Source of the DNA: Ferriphaselus sp. R-1
GTDB lineage: Bacteria; Pseudomonadota; Gammaproteobacteria; Burkholderiales; Gallionellaceae
NCBI RefSeq assembly: GCF_000746095.1
Contig: NZ_JQKP01000011.1
Location: forward strand, 1 to 64,000
Reading direction: 5' to 3'
Length of the DNA: 64,000 bases
Shown here: in pieces, positions 37,176 through 45,886 of the stretch
Numbering within the stretch: position 1 is the stretch's first letter
Layout of the letters: each line of letters starts with the position of its first letter
Notes under the pieces: generated by a model
Databases searched by the model: none
The model's input: only the letters and a program-made list of their open reading frames with translations
What the model was told of the DNA's origin: nothing
Position numbers and translations under genes: made by a program

Positions 37176-39180
37176 AGTTCAGCGTCAGCCACAGGGTACG
37201 ACCAAACGTAGGGATCAGCGGTGCCATACTCAGATTGTTGCCCGCCACGAAGCTCTTACGATCAAACACGTTGGTCAGCCGCAGCTGCCCTGACCAGGCT
37301 CCGTGCGGCGTGCTCAGTGTCATGTCCACGATAGGCTCGGTCGGCAAGTGCCGTGCCACGCCATCCGCCCAGACGAACGAACGCGGCCCCGTCACCCTGG
37401 CCTCCCCGGCCAGCACCCACCCGCCGCCCACGGGCTGACTGGCCAACAGCTTGCTGCTCCAGTGGGGAGAGTTTTCAAACCGCTGATTAGCCGCGCCGCC
37501 CGCTGTCACGGTCTGCAGGGCAAGCGAGGCTGAGAGCTGGCCGCCATCCACGCCACGGCGGGTCACGGTGACATCCCCTCCGCGCGCGTTCACCGGCCCG
37601 ACATTCTGGTATTGCCACTGCAAGTTCGGCAGCGCGACCTGATTGATCAGGTTGAAAAGGTCATAGCGGAACAAGGATGCGGCAATTTGGGTGTGATCGC
37701 TCAGCCAGCGCTCACCGACCAATTGGTAGGTGTGGATGTACTCCTGCTGCAAGGCCGGGTTGGCTAGCCAACTCCCTCCCGTAGCATAGTTGGCTTCAAA
37801 ATCGGTCGGGTTGCGATAGGCACTGCCGACCAATAGCTTGAGCGAGCTCCGCTGCTGCGGCTGCCAGATCAAGGCCAGGCGCGGACTGACTTTTCCGCCG
37901 AATTGGGAGTGATGGTCGTAACGCACGCCCAGATTGGCCAGCCAATCGGGCGCGAAGGCCCATTCATCCTGCAGATACAACCCCACGGTGCGCGAAGGGG
38001 TGTTGATGTTGAGCAGATAGCCGCCCTGGGCAGGTGGCAGATTCTGATTCGTCTGTCGTGCCAGCGACTCGTGCTGGAACTCGATACCGCTGACGAGCTT
38101 ATGGCTATCGATGCCGGAATAGACCACATAGCCCTCGCCCGACCACCAGCGTGCATCGGCCTGGTCACGGTTGAGGTAATGCCCCATCACCGGGTCCAGA
38201 AACGGGTAATCGCCGGTATAGCTCATGCGGTTATAGGCGACATGCCCCTGGAACATCCAGTCGGCTGCCAGCTCGCGGTGCGTGCTCAGACTCACTCTTG
38301 ACGAGGTATCTTCCAAGCGAAATGTCGGATCGTTGAACAACGTCTCGTAGAGCGGCGCGGAGGGGTGGTGATCGCGGGTGCCGTGGATCACGGTCAGATC
38401 GGTGCCATCACCCTCCCAGCGGGCGAATACACGCGCCAGCCTGGTCTTGTCCAGCCCCACCGCGACACCGTTGGTCACGCCCACACCGTTCGGCAGGGTC
38501 AGGTAACCAGCCGGCGCGGAATACGCCACATCGCGGCCAGCCTTGTCGCCGACGGCCACCGCCAGCGACACGCTACTGCCGTTCTCCAGCGTGTTCGAGA
38601 CGTGGCCATTGGCGATGCGCCAGCCATCACTGGACGCAGAGACCGAGGCTCCCGTGCCTATCTGGGCTGCGCGCTTGGTAATGACATTGATGACCCCGAA
38701 CAGGGCGTTCGCGCCATAGATGGAGGAGCCCGGCCCGGCCACGAATTCGACGCGCTCGACCATGGACAGATCGACCGGGAACTCATCACCGACCAGGGCC
38801 TGTTCGTACACGGGATCATTCACGCGCTGGCCGTCGATCGCCAACAGGCAGCGGTTGTTGAAATCACGCGAATTCTGGAAACCCCGTGTCCCGATGTGGT
38901 CATAGCCCCGGTCGGAGCCGAACAGCATGCCCGGCAGGCTGTTGAACAATTCAGCCAGGGTGCGCCAGCCATGACGGCGGATGGCTTCGGCATCCACCAC
39001 CAGTACCGAGGTCGGGGCACGTGATGCAGTTTGAGTGAACTTGGAGGCACTGCTGACTTCGTATTCGACCTGCAGCAGAGACTCCAACGGCAGGGCCAAC
39101 AGATCCTCAGCCACGGCGGGATGCCCCATCAACATGACCCACATCCCGCCCATCCAGGCAACTGAGCTGATTCGACTCAT
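37165..39180 (-). CDS. TonB-dependent receptor coupled to YfiR/c-di-GMP module
   Basis: Outer-membrane beta-barrel receptor of 671 residues. Signal peptide 1-24 (ends AVA), a plug domain ~40-165 (APTSVLVVDAEAIRRHGWRT, GSSIYGANALFGVINVITKR), then barrel strands to a terminal WLTLNYAD. No obvious TonB box was identified. The start MSRISSVAW has GGAGGGA upstream; the longer frame runs into the promoter. It overlaps the yfiR-like gene by 11 bases and is transcribed first, so import or binding of some ligand may be linked to c-di-GMP output. Ligand unknown. Confidence 0.92.
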   Translation of the reverse strand: MSRISSVAWMGGMWVMLMGHPAVAEDLLALPLESLLQVEYEVSSASKFTQTASRAPTSVLVVDAEAIRRHGWRTLAELFNSLPGMLFGSDRGYDHIGTRGFQNSRDFNNRCLLAIDGQRVNDPVYEQALVGDEFPVDLSMVERVEFVAGPGSSIYGANALFGVINVITKRAAQIGTGASVSASSDGWRIANGHVSNTLENGSSVSLAVAVGDKAGRDVAYSAPAGYLTLPNGVGVTNGVAVGLDKTRLARVFARWEGDGTDLTVIHGTRDHHPSAPLYETLFNDPTFRLEDTSSRVSLSTHRELAADWMFQGHVAYNRMSYTGDYPFLDPVMGHYLNRDQADARWWSGEGYVVYSGIDSHKLVSGIEFQHESLARQTNQNLPPAQGGYLLNINTPSRTVGLYLQDEWAFAPDWLANLGVRYDHHSQFGGKVSPRLALIWQPQQRSSLKLLVGSAYRNPTDFEANYATGGSWLANPALQQEYIHTYQLVGERWLSDHTQIAASLFRYDLFNLINQVALPNLQWQYQNVGPVNARGGDVTVTRRGVDGGQLSASLALQTVTAGGAANQRFENSPHWSSKLLASQPVGGGWVLAGEARVTGPRSFVWADGVARHLPTEPIVDMTLSTPHGAWSGQLRLTNVFDRKSFVAGNNLSMAPLIPTFGRTLWLTLNYAD

Positions 39181-39232
39181 CCGTCCCTCCCCATGCAAGC
39201 TGATCCCTACCGCCGCTGTCACGCGCTCGATT

Positions 39233-41041
39233 CTATTCCTGCCGCACGACACTGTCTCCCGGTTCCGCATCCTGCTGCTGCAAGGCCCACATCTGCGCAT
39301 AACGGCCTTGCTCCGCCAGCAGTTCGCGGTGGCTGCCGCGCTCGACGATACGCCCCTGATCCATCACCAGGATCTGCTCGGCCTCGACCACGGTGGACAG
39401 CCGGTGGGCGATGACCAGCGTGGTGCGGTCACGGGCGATGGTGCGCAGCTCATCCTGAATGGCCCGCTCCGAATGCGAATCCAGCGCCGACGTGGCTTCG
39501 TCGAAGATCAGGATGGCCGGGTCTTTCAGGATGGCGCGGGCGATGGCGACGCGCTGCTTCTCGCCACCGGAGAGCTTCAGCCCGCGCTCGCCCACCACCG
39601 TGTCGTAGCCCTGCGGCAGAGCGTCGATGAAATCGTGGATATGCGCGGAACGCGCGGCGGCGATGACTTCGTCCCGCGTCGCGTCCGGACGGCCATAGGC
39701 GATGTTGTAGAGGATGCTGTCGTTGAACAGCACGGTATCCTGCGGCACGATGCCGATGGCGGCGCGCAGGCTTTGCTGGGTGATGCCACGGATGTCCTGA
39801 CTGCTGATGGTGATCGCCCCGCCGGTCACGTCGTAGAAACGGAACAGCAGCCGTGACAGCGTGGATTTGCCCGCTCCGCTCGCTCCGACCACCGCCACGG
39901 TGTGCCCGGCGGGAATGTCGAAGCTCACGTCGAACAGGATCTGCCGCGCCGGATCGTAGCCGAAACTGACTCGTTCAAAACGGACGGCAGCCTTACCCAG
40001 CACCAGCGCGGGCGCACCCGGCACATCCTGGACCTCGCGGTTCTCGTCCAGCAGGCGGAACATCTTTTCCATGTCGGCCAGCGCGTTCTTGATCTCGCGG
40101 TAGACGAAGCCGAGGAAGTGCAGCGGCATGTAAAGCTGGAGCATGAACACGTTGACCAGCACCAGATCGCCCACCGTCATACTGCCCTGCTGTACCTCGC
40201 GCGCCGCCATCAGCATCAGCACCGTGACACCGATGCCGATGATCAGGCTCTGTCCGGCGTTGAGCGCAGCCAGCGACACCTTGTCGCGCACCGCCGCCGT
40301 CTCCCAGCTCGCCATCTGGCGGTCGTAGCGCTCGGATTCGTAGCGCTCGTTGCCGAAATACTTCACCGTCTCATAGTTGAGCAAGCTGTCGATGGCGCGG
40401 GTGTTGGCCTGCGAATCCAGCTCGTTCATGGTGCGGCGCAAGTTCATGCGCCAGCCCGCCACTTTGACCGTGAACAGCACGTAAATCACCAGCGTGATGA
40501 AGGTGATCGCCGCATACCAGGGCGAGTATTTCTTCAGCAGGATGAGCGCCACCAGGAAGATTTCCAGAAAGGTGGGCAGGATGTTGAACAACAGAAAGGT
40601 GAGCAGGAAACTGATGCCGCGCGTGCCGCGTTCGATGTCGCGCGAAACCCCGCCGGTCTGCCGCTCCAGATGGAAGCGCAGGCTCAGCGCGTGCAGATGC
40701 TCGAACACTTGCAGCGCGACACGGCGGATGGCGCGCTGCGTGACCTTGGCGAAAATGGCATCGCGCAGCTCGCCGAACAAGGTGCTGCCGAGGCGCAACA
40801 CGCCGTAGCCGACGATCAGGGCGACCGGCACCACCAGCAAGGCCTGGCCCACGCTCATCGCATCGACGATCTCTTTCAGCGCCAGCGGCACCGCCACGTT
40901 GGCCAGTTTGGCCAATATCAGCAGAACGACCACCGCCACCAGTCGGCCACGGAATTCCGTCAGGTACGGCAACATGGTGCGTATGGTCTGCCAGTCGCTG
41001 CGCGGCGACTGCGTATCGACAGAAGAATGGGAGGACGACAT
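39233..41041 (-). CDS. ABC exporter, ATM1/HMT1-like fused permease-ATPase
   Basis: Half-transporter of 602 residues that would act as a homodimer. Six membrane helices at ~30-320 and a nucleotide-binding domain at ~350-590 with Walker A GASGAGKST (~385), signature LSGGEKQR and Walker B ILIFDEATSALD. The N-terminal half (TQRAIRRVALQVFEHLHALS, RTMNELDSQANTRAIDSLLN, YETVKYFGNE) strongly recalls ATM1-type exporters, which handle glutathione-linked or sulfur/metal species. Separate from its neighbours; ends 52 bases before the TonB receptor start on the same strand. Confidence 0.92.
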   Translation of the reverse strand: MSSSHSSVDTQSPRSDWQTIRTMLPYLTEFRGRLVAVVVLLILAKLANVAVPLALKEIVDAMSVGQALLVVPVALIVGYGVLRLGSTLFGELRDAIFAKVTQRAIRRVALQVFEHLHALSLRFHLERQTGGVSRDIERGTRGISFLLTFLLFNILPTFLEIFLVALILLKKYSPWYAAITFITLVIYVLFTVKVAGWRMNLRRTMNELDSQANTRAIDSLLNYETVKYFGNERYESERYDRQMASWETAAVRDKVSLAALNAGQSLIIGIGVTVLMLMAAREVQQGSMTVGDLVLVNVFMLQLYMPLHFLGFVYREIKNALADMEKMFRLLDENREVQDVPGAPALVLGKAAVRFERVSFGYDPARQILFDVSFDIPAGHTVAVVGASGAGKSTLSRLLFRFYDVTGGAITISSQDIRGITQQSLRAAIGIVPQDTVLFNDSILYNIAYGRPDATRDEVIAAARSAHIHDFIDALPQGYDTVVGERGLKLSGGEKQRVAIARAILKDPAILIFDEATSALDSHSERAIQDELRTIARDRTTLVIAHRLSTVVEAEQILVMDQGRIVERGSHRELLAEQGRYAQMWALQQQDAEPGDSVVRQE

Positions 41042-41120
41042 GGATATGAACCTGAAGAACTGACGACCGATTATACGGGAAGCCAGTCATCCCTCCCTGT
41101 GCGGCGGCTGAACAACAGTC

Positions 41121-41159
41121 GAAAAAAATGGGGCATCCGAGAGGGAGGAGGATGCCCCA
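41121..41159 (-). terminator. Intrinsic terminator of the 45797-41439 operon
   Basis: Perfect 10-base stem TGGGGCATCC (41129-41138) / GGATGCCCCA (41150-41159) with an 11-base loop. On the minus strand it is followed by a run of seven T residues. It lies 280 bases after the last gene of the five-gene operon. Between it and that gene (41160-41438) only the short plus-strand frame at 41178 is notable. Confidence 0.85.
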
Positions 41160-41177
41160 AACCACAGGAGGAGAAGA

Positions 41178-41258
41178 ATGAAAGCAGCAAGTGTGTACCC
41201 GTTACTTTCAGTTATTTATAAAGCAATCGGCATGCCAGCCAGCCACATTACCGCGTGA
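41178..41258 (+). CDS. Possible 26-residue peptide gene
   Basis: ATG 41178 is preceded by a near-perfect AGGAGGAG site at good spacing and opens a 26-codon frame (begins MKAASVYPLLSVIY). It sits directly behind the hairpin at 41129-41159, which on this strand would be a 5' leader stem. No promoter is evident and I know no homologue; it may be chance. Confidence 0.25.
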   Translation: MKAASVYPLLSVIYKAIGMPASHITA

Positions 41259-41438
41259 ATTTTCCGAAAGAATAGTCCGGCCAGCCCTATCCACTTGTTT
41301 TCAATGGACTCAATGGCAACACGCACGGCAACTTTCCTCGTCCCGAGGCTGATTCAGGCAGGCTCTCCGCCTGTCGTCTTCCTTGCAGCGCTCCCCGATC
41401 CGGTGCATGAACATGCCAGCGGAGCGGGCCGCAGTGCG

Positions 41439-42068
41439 TCACTTCAGTTGGCTGAGCAAATCCTGGATCTCGGCGCGGCGACCGGCATCGGCATCTTCCC
41501 GACCGGGGCGCGCCGGAGCGGCTTGGGCACGCTTCAGGTATTCGATGGCTTTGGCCTTCTCCCCCTTCTCGACCAGGAATTCGGCCATGAAGAAGTTCGG
41601 GTCGATGCCGTTGGGATTCACCTTGAGCGCGCGCTCAAGATAGCTGCGGGCCTTGGTGTGGTCACCGAAGGAGATGATGCGCGGCACCTTGTAGTACATG
41701 CTGCCCAGCGAGGTCAGCGCGGAACCGTCGAGGGCGTTGGGGTCGATCTTTTCTGCCGCCAGCAACAGGTCGCGCGCCGCCTTGGCGTTCTCCCCTGCCA
41801 CCAGTTTGTTCTGGAACTTGGCATGGCTGCTGGTGATGATGCCTTCCCAGATCAAGGCCTCGACCCTGCCGGAGAACTTGGCCGTCACTTCATGCGACTT
41901 GGTTTGCAAGGCATCGAAGTAGGCCTCTTGCTGTTTCTCCGGAGTGCTGTAATAGCCTTTGGCCCAGCCGTGCTGCAAGTCAGCGATCGCATCCATCATG
42001 GCATCGGCCATGGCCCAGCCCGAGCTACCCATCAGGGTCGCAGCCAGTATCCAGCTTGAGACTCTCAT
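41439..42068 (-). CDS. Periplasmic TPR-like protein (TRAP T-component-like)
   Basis: 209-residue exported protein: signal peptide 1-21 (ends AMA), then helical repeats (GENAKAARDLLLAAEKIDPN, HTKARSYLERALKVNPNGID, KGEKAKAIEYLKRAQ). The pattern resembles TatT-like T components of TRAP transporters, though no TRAP genes are near. It follows the SDR gene by 27 bases and is the last gene before the terminator at 41129, so it belongs to the hemolysin-like/AMP-ligase operon. A role in binding a small lipophilic product is possible but is inference. Confidence 0.8.
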   Translation of the reverse strand: MRVSSWILAATLMGSSGWAMADAMMDAIADLQHGWAKGYYSTPEKQQEAYFDALQTKSHEVTAKFSGRVEALIWEGIITSSHAKFQNKLVAGENAKAARDLLLAAEKIDPNALDGSALTSLGSMYYKVPRIISFGDHTKARSYLERALKVNPNGIDPNFFMAEFLVEKGEKAKAIEYLKRAQAAPARPGREDADAGRRAEIQDLLSQLK

Positions 42069-42095
42069 CTACAGTTCCTTTTTGAAGTGTACGTA

Positions 42096-42884
42096 TCATT
42101 CGTTGCGGGCGAACTCGCGTATCTGCGCGTTCTGCTTGCGCATGACACCATCCACCAGGCGCGGCAGTATAGCGTTGATACGCACGAATAGACACTCCGG
42201 AAAGCCGATGTAGTAGTCCTTGGCATCTTTTTCAATGGCGCGCAGGATGTTGGCGGCCACCACATCCGGCTCGTCCATGTTCATCTTCAGCGCCTCCGAC
42301 ATGCGGGCGGCTGCCCCGGCATTGATCGGGGTCTTGGTATAGCGCGGGGCGATGTAGGTCACATCCACACCGCTGCCTTCCAGCTCACGGCGCAAGGCTT
42401 CGGAGAAACCCCGCACGGCGAACTTGTTGGCCGAATAGGTGGTGAAGCAGGCGAAGGCGATGGAACCGAAGATGGAGCCGATGTTGACGATGCGCCCCGA
42501 GCCGCGTGCCACCATCGCGGGCAGCAAAGCGCGGGTGAGCTGCATCGGCGCGATGACGTTCACCTGCCACATGCGCTGCAGGTTGTCGGCGCTCTCGTTC
42601 TGGAACAGGCGGAAGCTCATGATGCCGGCCAGGTTGATGACCACGTCGATCTGGCCGGTGGCCTGCGCATCCGCCGCCAGCCGCTCGCCCGCACCGTCTT
42701 CCAGCAAATTGGTCGGCAGCGCGACAGCTTGCCCCCCGAGTTCGCCCAGCAGTGTATCGAGTGCGTCACCGGGACGGTCGGCCAGCAGCAGTTCGGCCCC
42801 CTGGCCAGCGAGTCTCAGGCAAACCAGACGACCGATGCCACCCGCCGCGCCGGTGACCAATATGCGCTTGCCTCGCAGGTTCAT
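42096..42884 (-). CDS. Short-chain dehydrogenase/reductase
   Basis: NAD(P)-dependent oxidoreductase of 262 residues. Nucleotide motif TGAAGGIG near residue 12, NLAG near 85, catalytic Ser in NIGSIFGS and YSANK with Tyr/Lys. The C-terminal extension (YYIGFPECLFVRINAILPRL) is hydrophobic, as in SDRs acting on lipids. Start MNLRGKRILVTG overlaps the stop of the preceding gene by 4 bases; a much longer frame upstream is the shadow of that gene. Substrate unknown; context suggests an acyl-derived aldehyde, ketone or alcohol. Confidence 0.9.
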   Translation of the reverse strand: MNLRGKRILVTGAAGGIGRLVCLRLAGQGAELLLADRPGDALDTLLGELGGQAVALPTNLLEDGAGERLAADAQATGQIDVVINLAGIMSFRLFQNESADNLQRMWQVNVIAPMQLTRALLPAMVARGSGRIVNIGSIFGSIAFACFTTYSANKFAVRGFSEALRRELEGSGVDVTYIAPRYTKTPINAGAAARMSEALKMNMDEPDVVAANILRAIEKDAKDYYIGFPECLFVRINAILPRLVDGVMRKQNAQIREFARNE

Positions 42885-43534
42885 GCAGCAGGCTCCAGCG
42901 AACGGAAGATGTTGGCGTACAGATGGAAGAACACCTTGGCGCAATGGATCACGGCCTGCTTGTCCTCCTCTGCGGTCAGCCGGTTGACCACGCTCTCGAA
43001 GAAGTCGATGTGCTCCAGATCGAGCGAGCCATGGCTGGTGAGGTAACTGAACGCCGATTTCGGCAAGCCGAGCGCTTGCTCGATCTGACCGGCGGCGTGC
43101 GTGGCCAGCTGCACGCTGGTGCCTTCCAGCACGAACACCATGCCGAAGAAGCCGCAGGGATTGTTGCGCATGATGGTGTCGTAGGCGTAGGAGACCATCA
43201 GCTCGGTGTGCATGTTGGGCTGGCTGCGCCGGGCCGCCTCGGCATCGCCGCCACAGGCCTTGATGTCGTTCAGTATCCATTCCTGATGACCGACCTCTTC
43301 CTCGATGTAGTGCGCCAGCGCTTCGCGTATCCACTCATGGCTCTCCGGCACACGCCCGCCGCAGGTCATCAGCAGAGGCGAGGTGTGTTTCACATGGTGA
43401 TAGGCCTGGGTCAGGAAGGCGAGGTACTCGCCTAGGGTGACCTTACCCTGCAGGGCTCGACCGATGATGGGCACCGACAGCAGCGCATTGCGCTCGGCTA
43501 TAGTGGCTTGCTGCAGTTCTTCATAAAAGCTCAT
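42881..43534 (-). CDS. Haem-oxygenase-like diiron protein (iron-containing redox enzyme family)
   Basis: 217-residue helical protein of the TenA/haem-oxygenase-like fold. Candidate metal ligands lie in HHVKH (46-50), YIEEEVGHQEW (E79-80, H83), LEGTSV (E137) and SHGSLDLEHIDFFE (H168, E174, H175), the spacing expected of haem-oxygenase-like diiron oxidases such as UndA and CADD. Members of that group oxidise fatty acids or amino-acid-derived substrates. Overlaps both neighbours by 4 bases. In this operon the likely substrate is an acyl group or acyl conjugate (inference). Confidence 0.8.
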   Translation of the reverse strand: MSFYEELQQATIAERNALLSVPIIGRALQGKVTLGEYLAFLTQAYHHVKHTSPLLMTCGGRVPESHEWIREALAHYIEEEVGHQEWILNDIKACGGDAEAARRSQPNMHTELMVSYAYDTIMRNNPCGFFGMVFVLEGTSVQLATHAAGQIEQALGLPKSAFSYLTSHGSLDLEHIDFFESVVNRLTAEEDKQAVIHCAKVFFHLYANIFRSLEPAA

Positions 43535-45033
43535 GCCTGGGTCTCCTTGTAAAGTTGATCGATGTTCTGGCTATAAAGTGACGCTATCTCCGCACGACGC
43601 AGTCGGCCATTGGTCGTGAGCAGGCCGTTCTGCGGAGTGAACGGCTCGGTCGCGAGCAGCCAGCACTTGATCCTGGCATAGTCCGGCAACAGGGTATTGG
43701 CCGCCGCAACCGCCCCGGCCACGGATTGCGCGACATCCTGCCCCGGCAAGGGGCGCGGCACGATGACGGCCACGTTCCACGGTCTGGCCTCACCGAATAC
43801 CGCAGCTTGGGCGATGGCAGGCTGGATAGTCAGTTCGCGCTCCACCCATTCCGGCGCGACGTTGCGCCCGAACGAGGTGATGAACATGTTCTTCTTGCGC
43901 CCAGTCAGATGCAGGTAGCCCTGCTCGTCCAGATAGCCGGTATCGCCGGTCGCCCACATGCCGTCGCTATCCGGCTGCTCCGGCAAGCCAAGGTAGCCCT
44001 CGAACACCGCACCGCCGACCCGGATCTCGCCATCCTCGGCGAATCTGACCTTGACGTGTGGCAAGGGTCTGCCGACGCTGCCGGGCACATTCGCCCCCGG
44101 CGTATTGACGGCGACCACCGAGGCACATTCCGACAGGCCGTAACCCTCGAACACGGGCACGCCCAGCCGCGCGGCGTTTTGCAGCAAGCTGGGCGAGACC
44201 GGCGCGCCGCCCACGGCGACGAAGCGCAGGTTGGCCGGTGCGGGTGCGCCCATGCCGATGGCGGCCGTCAGCGCATGCAGCATCTGCGGCACCATGATGG
44301 CGGTCGAGGCGCACTGTCTGTGCATGGCGCGCAGCATGACAGCGGTATCCAGCGCCGCTGCGCCGCTCAATCCGACCTGTTGCAGCGGCAACACGCAGGC
44401 GGTCGCTCCGGCCAGTAACGGCACATAGATGCCTCCGATGTTCTCCAGCAAGGTGGGCAGCGGCAGCAGCCCCAGGTGGCGATCCTCCGGTACGGCTGCC
44501 GTCGCCTGACACAGCGATTGCGCAACGTTCTCCATCGCCATCCGGCTCAGGCACACGCCTTTCGGATTGCCGGTGGTGCCGGAAGTGTAGGTGATCTTGG
44601 CGGTGCGGGCAGGCACGCGCACGGTGCTGGCTTGCGTCAAACGCAGCAGGCTCAGGTTGCCTGCGTACGCAGCATCCACGCGTTCGACCTGGCCGGAAAG
44701 CAAGGTGGTGACTCGTTCCGGCTGATCGGTGAGGATAGCTTCCAGGCCACTGTCCCGGATCGCGTGCTGCAGCTGTTGCGGCGAAAAGAACGGCGGCAGC
44801 GGCACCAATAGTTGGTCGCCGAACAGTGCAGCCAGATCGGCCACCGCCCAATCGATGCCGTTATCCGCCAGCAGACCGAAGGCGTGCAGCCCGGTGCGGC
44901 TCAAACCGGAGCTGCATGCCTTCACCCGTTCGATCAATCCGGCGTAGCTCAACGCCTCATCCGCCCCCTGTAACGCGATCGCGTCCGGTCTGAGCCGGGC
45001 ATGCTCGGAAACCGCCTGGAACACACGGCTCAT
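43531..45033 (-). CDS. AMP-dependent acyl ligase with Arg at the catalytic Lys position
   Basis: Adenylate-forming enzyme of 500 residues, FadD/long-chain acyl-CoA synthetase-like. P-loop ITYTSGTTGNPKGVCLS, YGLSECASVV, and the hinge region GDTGYLDEQGYLHLTGRKKN are all present. Near the C-terminus the family pattern NGLLTPTLKLRR reads NGLLTTNGRLRR, so the lysine normally needed for adenylation is Arg477. Activity may be altered, or the step may differ from classical acyl-CoA formation. It overlaps both neighbours by 4 bases. Likely activates a fatty or aromatic acid for the diiron enzyme and SDR; inference. Confidence 0.88.
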   Translation of the reverse strand: MSRVFQAVSEHARLRPDAIALQGADEALSYAGLIERVKACSSGLSRTGLHAFGLLADNGIDWAVADLAALFGDQLLVPLPPFFSPQQLQHAIRDSGLEAILTDQPERVTTLLSGQVERVDAAYAGNLSLLRLTQASTVRVPARTAKITYTSGTTGNPKGVCLSRMAMENVAQSLCQATAAVPEDRHLGLLPLPTLLENIGGIYVPLLAGATACVLPLQQVGLSGAAALDTAVMLRAMHRQCASTAIMVPQMLHALTAAIGMGAPAPANLRFVAVGGAPVSPSLLQNAARLGVPVFEGYGLSECASVVAVNTPGANVPGSVGRPLPHVKVRFAEDGEIRVGGAVFEGYLGLPEQPDSDGMWATGDTGYLDEQGYLHLTGRKKNMFITSFGRNVAPEWVERELTIQPAIAQAAVFGEARPWNVAVIVPRPLPGQDVAQSVAGAVAAANTLLPDYARIKCWLLATEPFTPQNGLLTTNGRLRRAEIASLYSQNIDQLYKETQA

Positions 45034-45797
45034 CGATCAACCTCCATGGAATCGACCCCAGTGACATCCGGGATCTCGAAATGAGTCTCAAGTTCGTGGA
45101 ACACATGGCTGATGTTGCCTGCCATCACTGTCGGCTGGGTATCGTAATAACTGCCCCAGGCCGCACGCTGCTCGGGCCCCAACAGCGCCACGTCCGCCCG
45201 GGCCAGGGGTATCGGGCGCAACCCAAAGCGCCGGAGGCCGTTCTTCAGTTCGGCGGTGGCAGTGAACACCACCCACTCATAACCTTCCCGATACAAATGC
45301 ACGGTAAGTGCCACGATCAGCCAACGTACCGCCCCGGGATAAATCGCCGCCAGATTGCCGATCTCCACGATGCGCGCGCGCGGAGGACGAGCACCCAGTT
45401 TTTGCTCCAGCACATCCTCGATCGGAGCGGCAAGATACGTCTCCAGGAACAGCGGCCCCTGCGCTGCGCTGCGTACCCCGAACACCGCCGTCAACTCCCC
45501 GCGCCGCGTCAGCAGCTCGAACAGTTGCGGCATGTAGCTGGTGACATTCGCCCCATAGGCTCGACTGAAGCAATCATGGATGAAGCGCTCGGCCACCACA
45601 CGCGCCTCCCCCTTGCTTTCGCGGATCACGAACATCTGGGCAAGAAACTTCCTCAAGCAGTCCTTACTCTCGTCGAACTCGCCCAGCGTGCGCATGAACC
45701 GCGACAACGGAGCTTCCTCGATGGAAGGCGGTACACGCCGATCCAGCATCGCTGGGCAGGTGATAGAGGTGCTATGGGTGGTAGTAATTTCAGTCAT
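45030..45797 (-). CDS. Thermostable-hemolysin-like GNAT-related protein
   Basis: 255-residue protein resembling the thermostable hemolysin family (T_hemolysin), which despite its name has an acyltransferase-like (GNAT/autoinducer-synthase-like) fold. Supporting blocks: ERFIHDCFSRAYGANVTSYM, AVFGVRSAAQGPLFLETYLA, ARIVEIGNLAAIYPGAVRWL, WVVFTATAELKNGLRRFGLR. The N-terminal ~30 residues are poorly ordered. First gene of the operon; the other three enzyme genes follow with ATGA overlaps. The arrangement suggests an acyl transfer step followed by activation, oxidation and reduction. Actual product unknown, and hemolysis should not be assumed. Confidence 0.75.
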   Translation of the reverse strand: MTEITTTHSTSITCPAMLDRRVPPSIEEAPLSRFMRTLGEFDESKDCLRKFLAQMFVIRESKGEARVVAERFIHDCFSRAYGANVTSYMPQLFELLTRRGELTAVFGVRSAAQGPLFLETYLAAPIEDVLEQKLGARPPRARIVEIGNLAAIYPGAVRWLIVALTVHLYREGYEWVVFTATAELKNGLRRFGLRPIPLARADVALLGPEQRAAWGSYYDTQPTVMAGNISHVFHELETHFEIPDVTGVDSMEVDR

Positions 45798-45821
45798 GGT
45801 CGTATGGGTAGAATTACTGAT

Positions 45822-45832
45822 GTCATTATGAC
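45822..45832. promoter_or_regulatory. Palindrome upstream of hemolysin-like operon
   Basis: GTCATTATGAC, two 5-base arms around one T, 25 bases before the operon start. On the minus strand it contains CATAAT, a possible -10 box, and a half-copy (TTATGAC) lies ~15 bases upstream. It could be an operator overlapping the promoter. Confidence 0.3.
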
Positions 45833-45886
45833 AGAAACTGGCGTTATGACCACAACGTTCGTCGCCAAGTTCCTGCCGTACATCAC

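Noticed and set aside
42885..43334. N-terminal extension of the SDR gene giving 412 residues
   Set aside because: It is the out-of-frame shadow of the diiron protein gene; the SDR nucleotide-binding motif begins right after the ATG at 42884.
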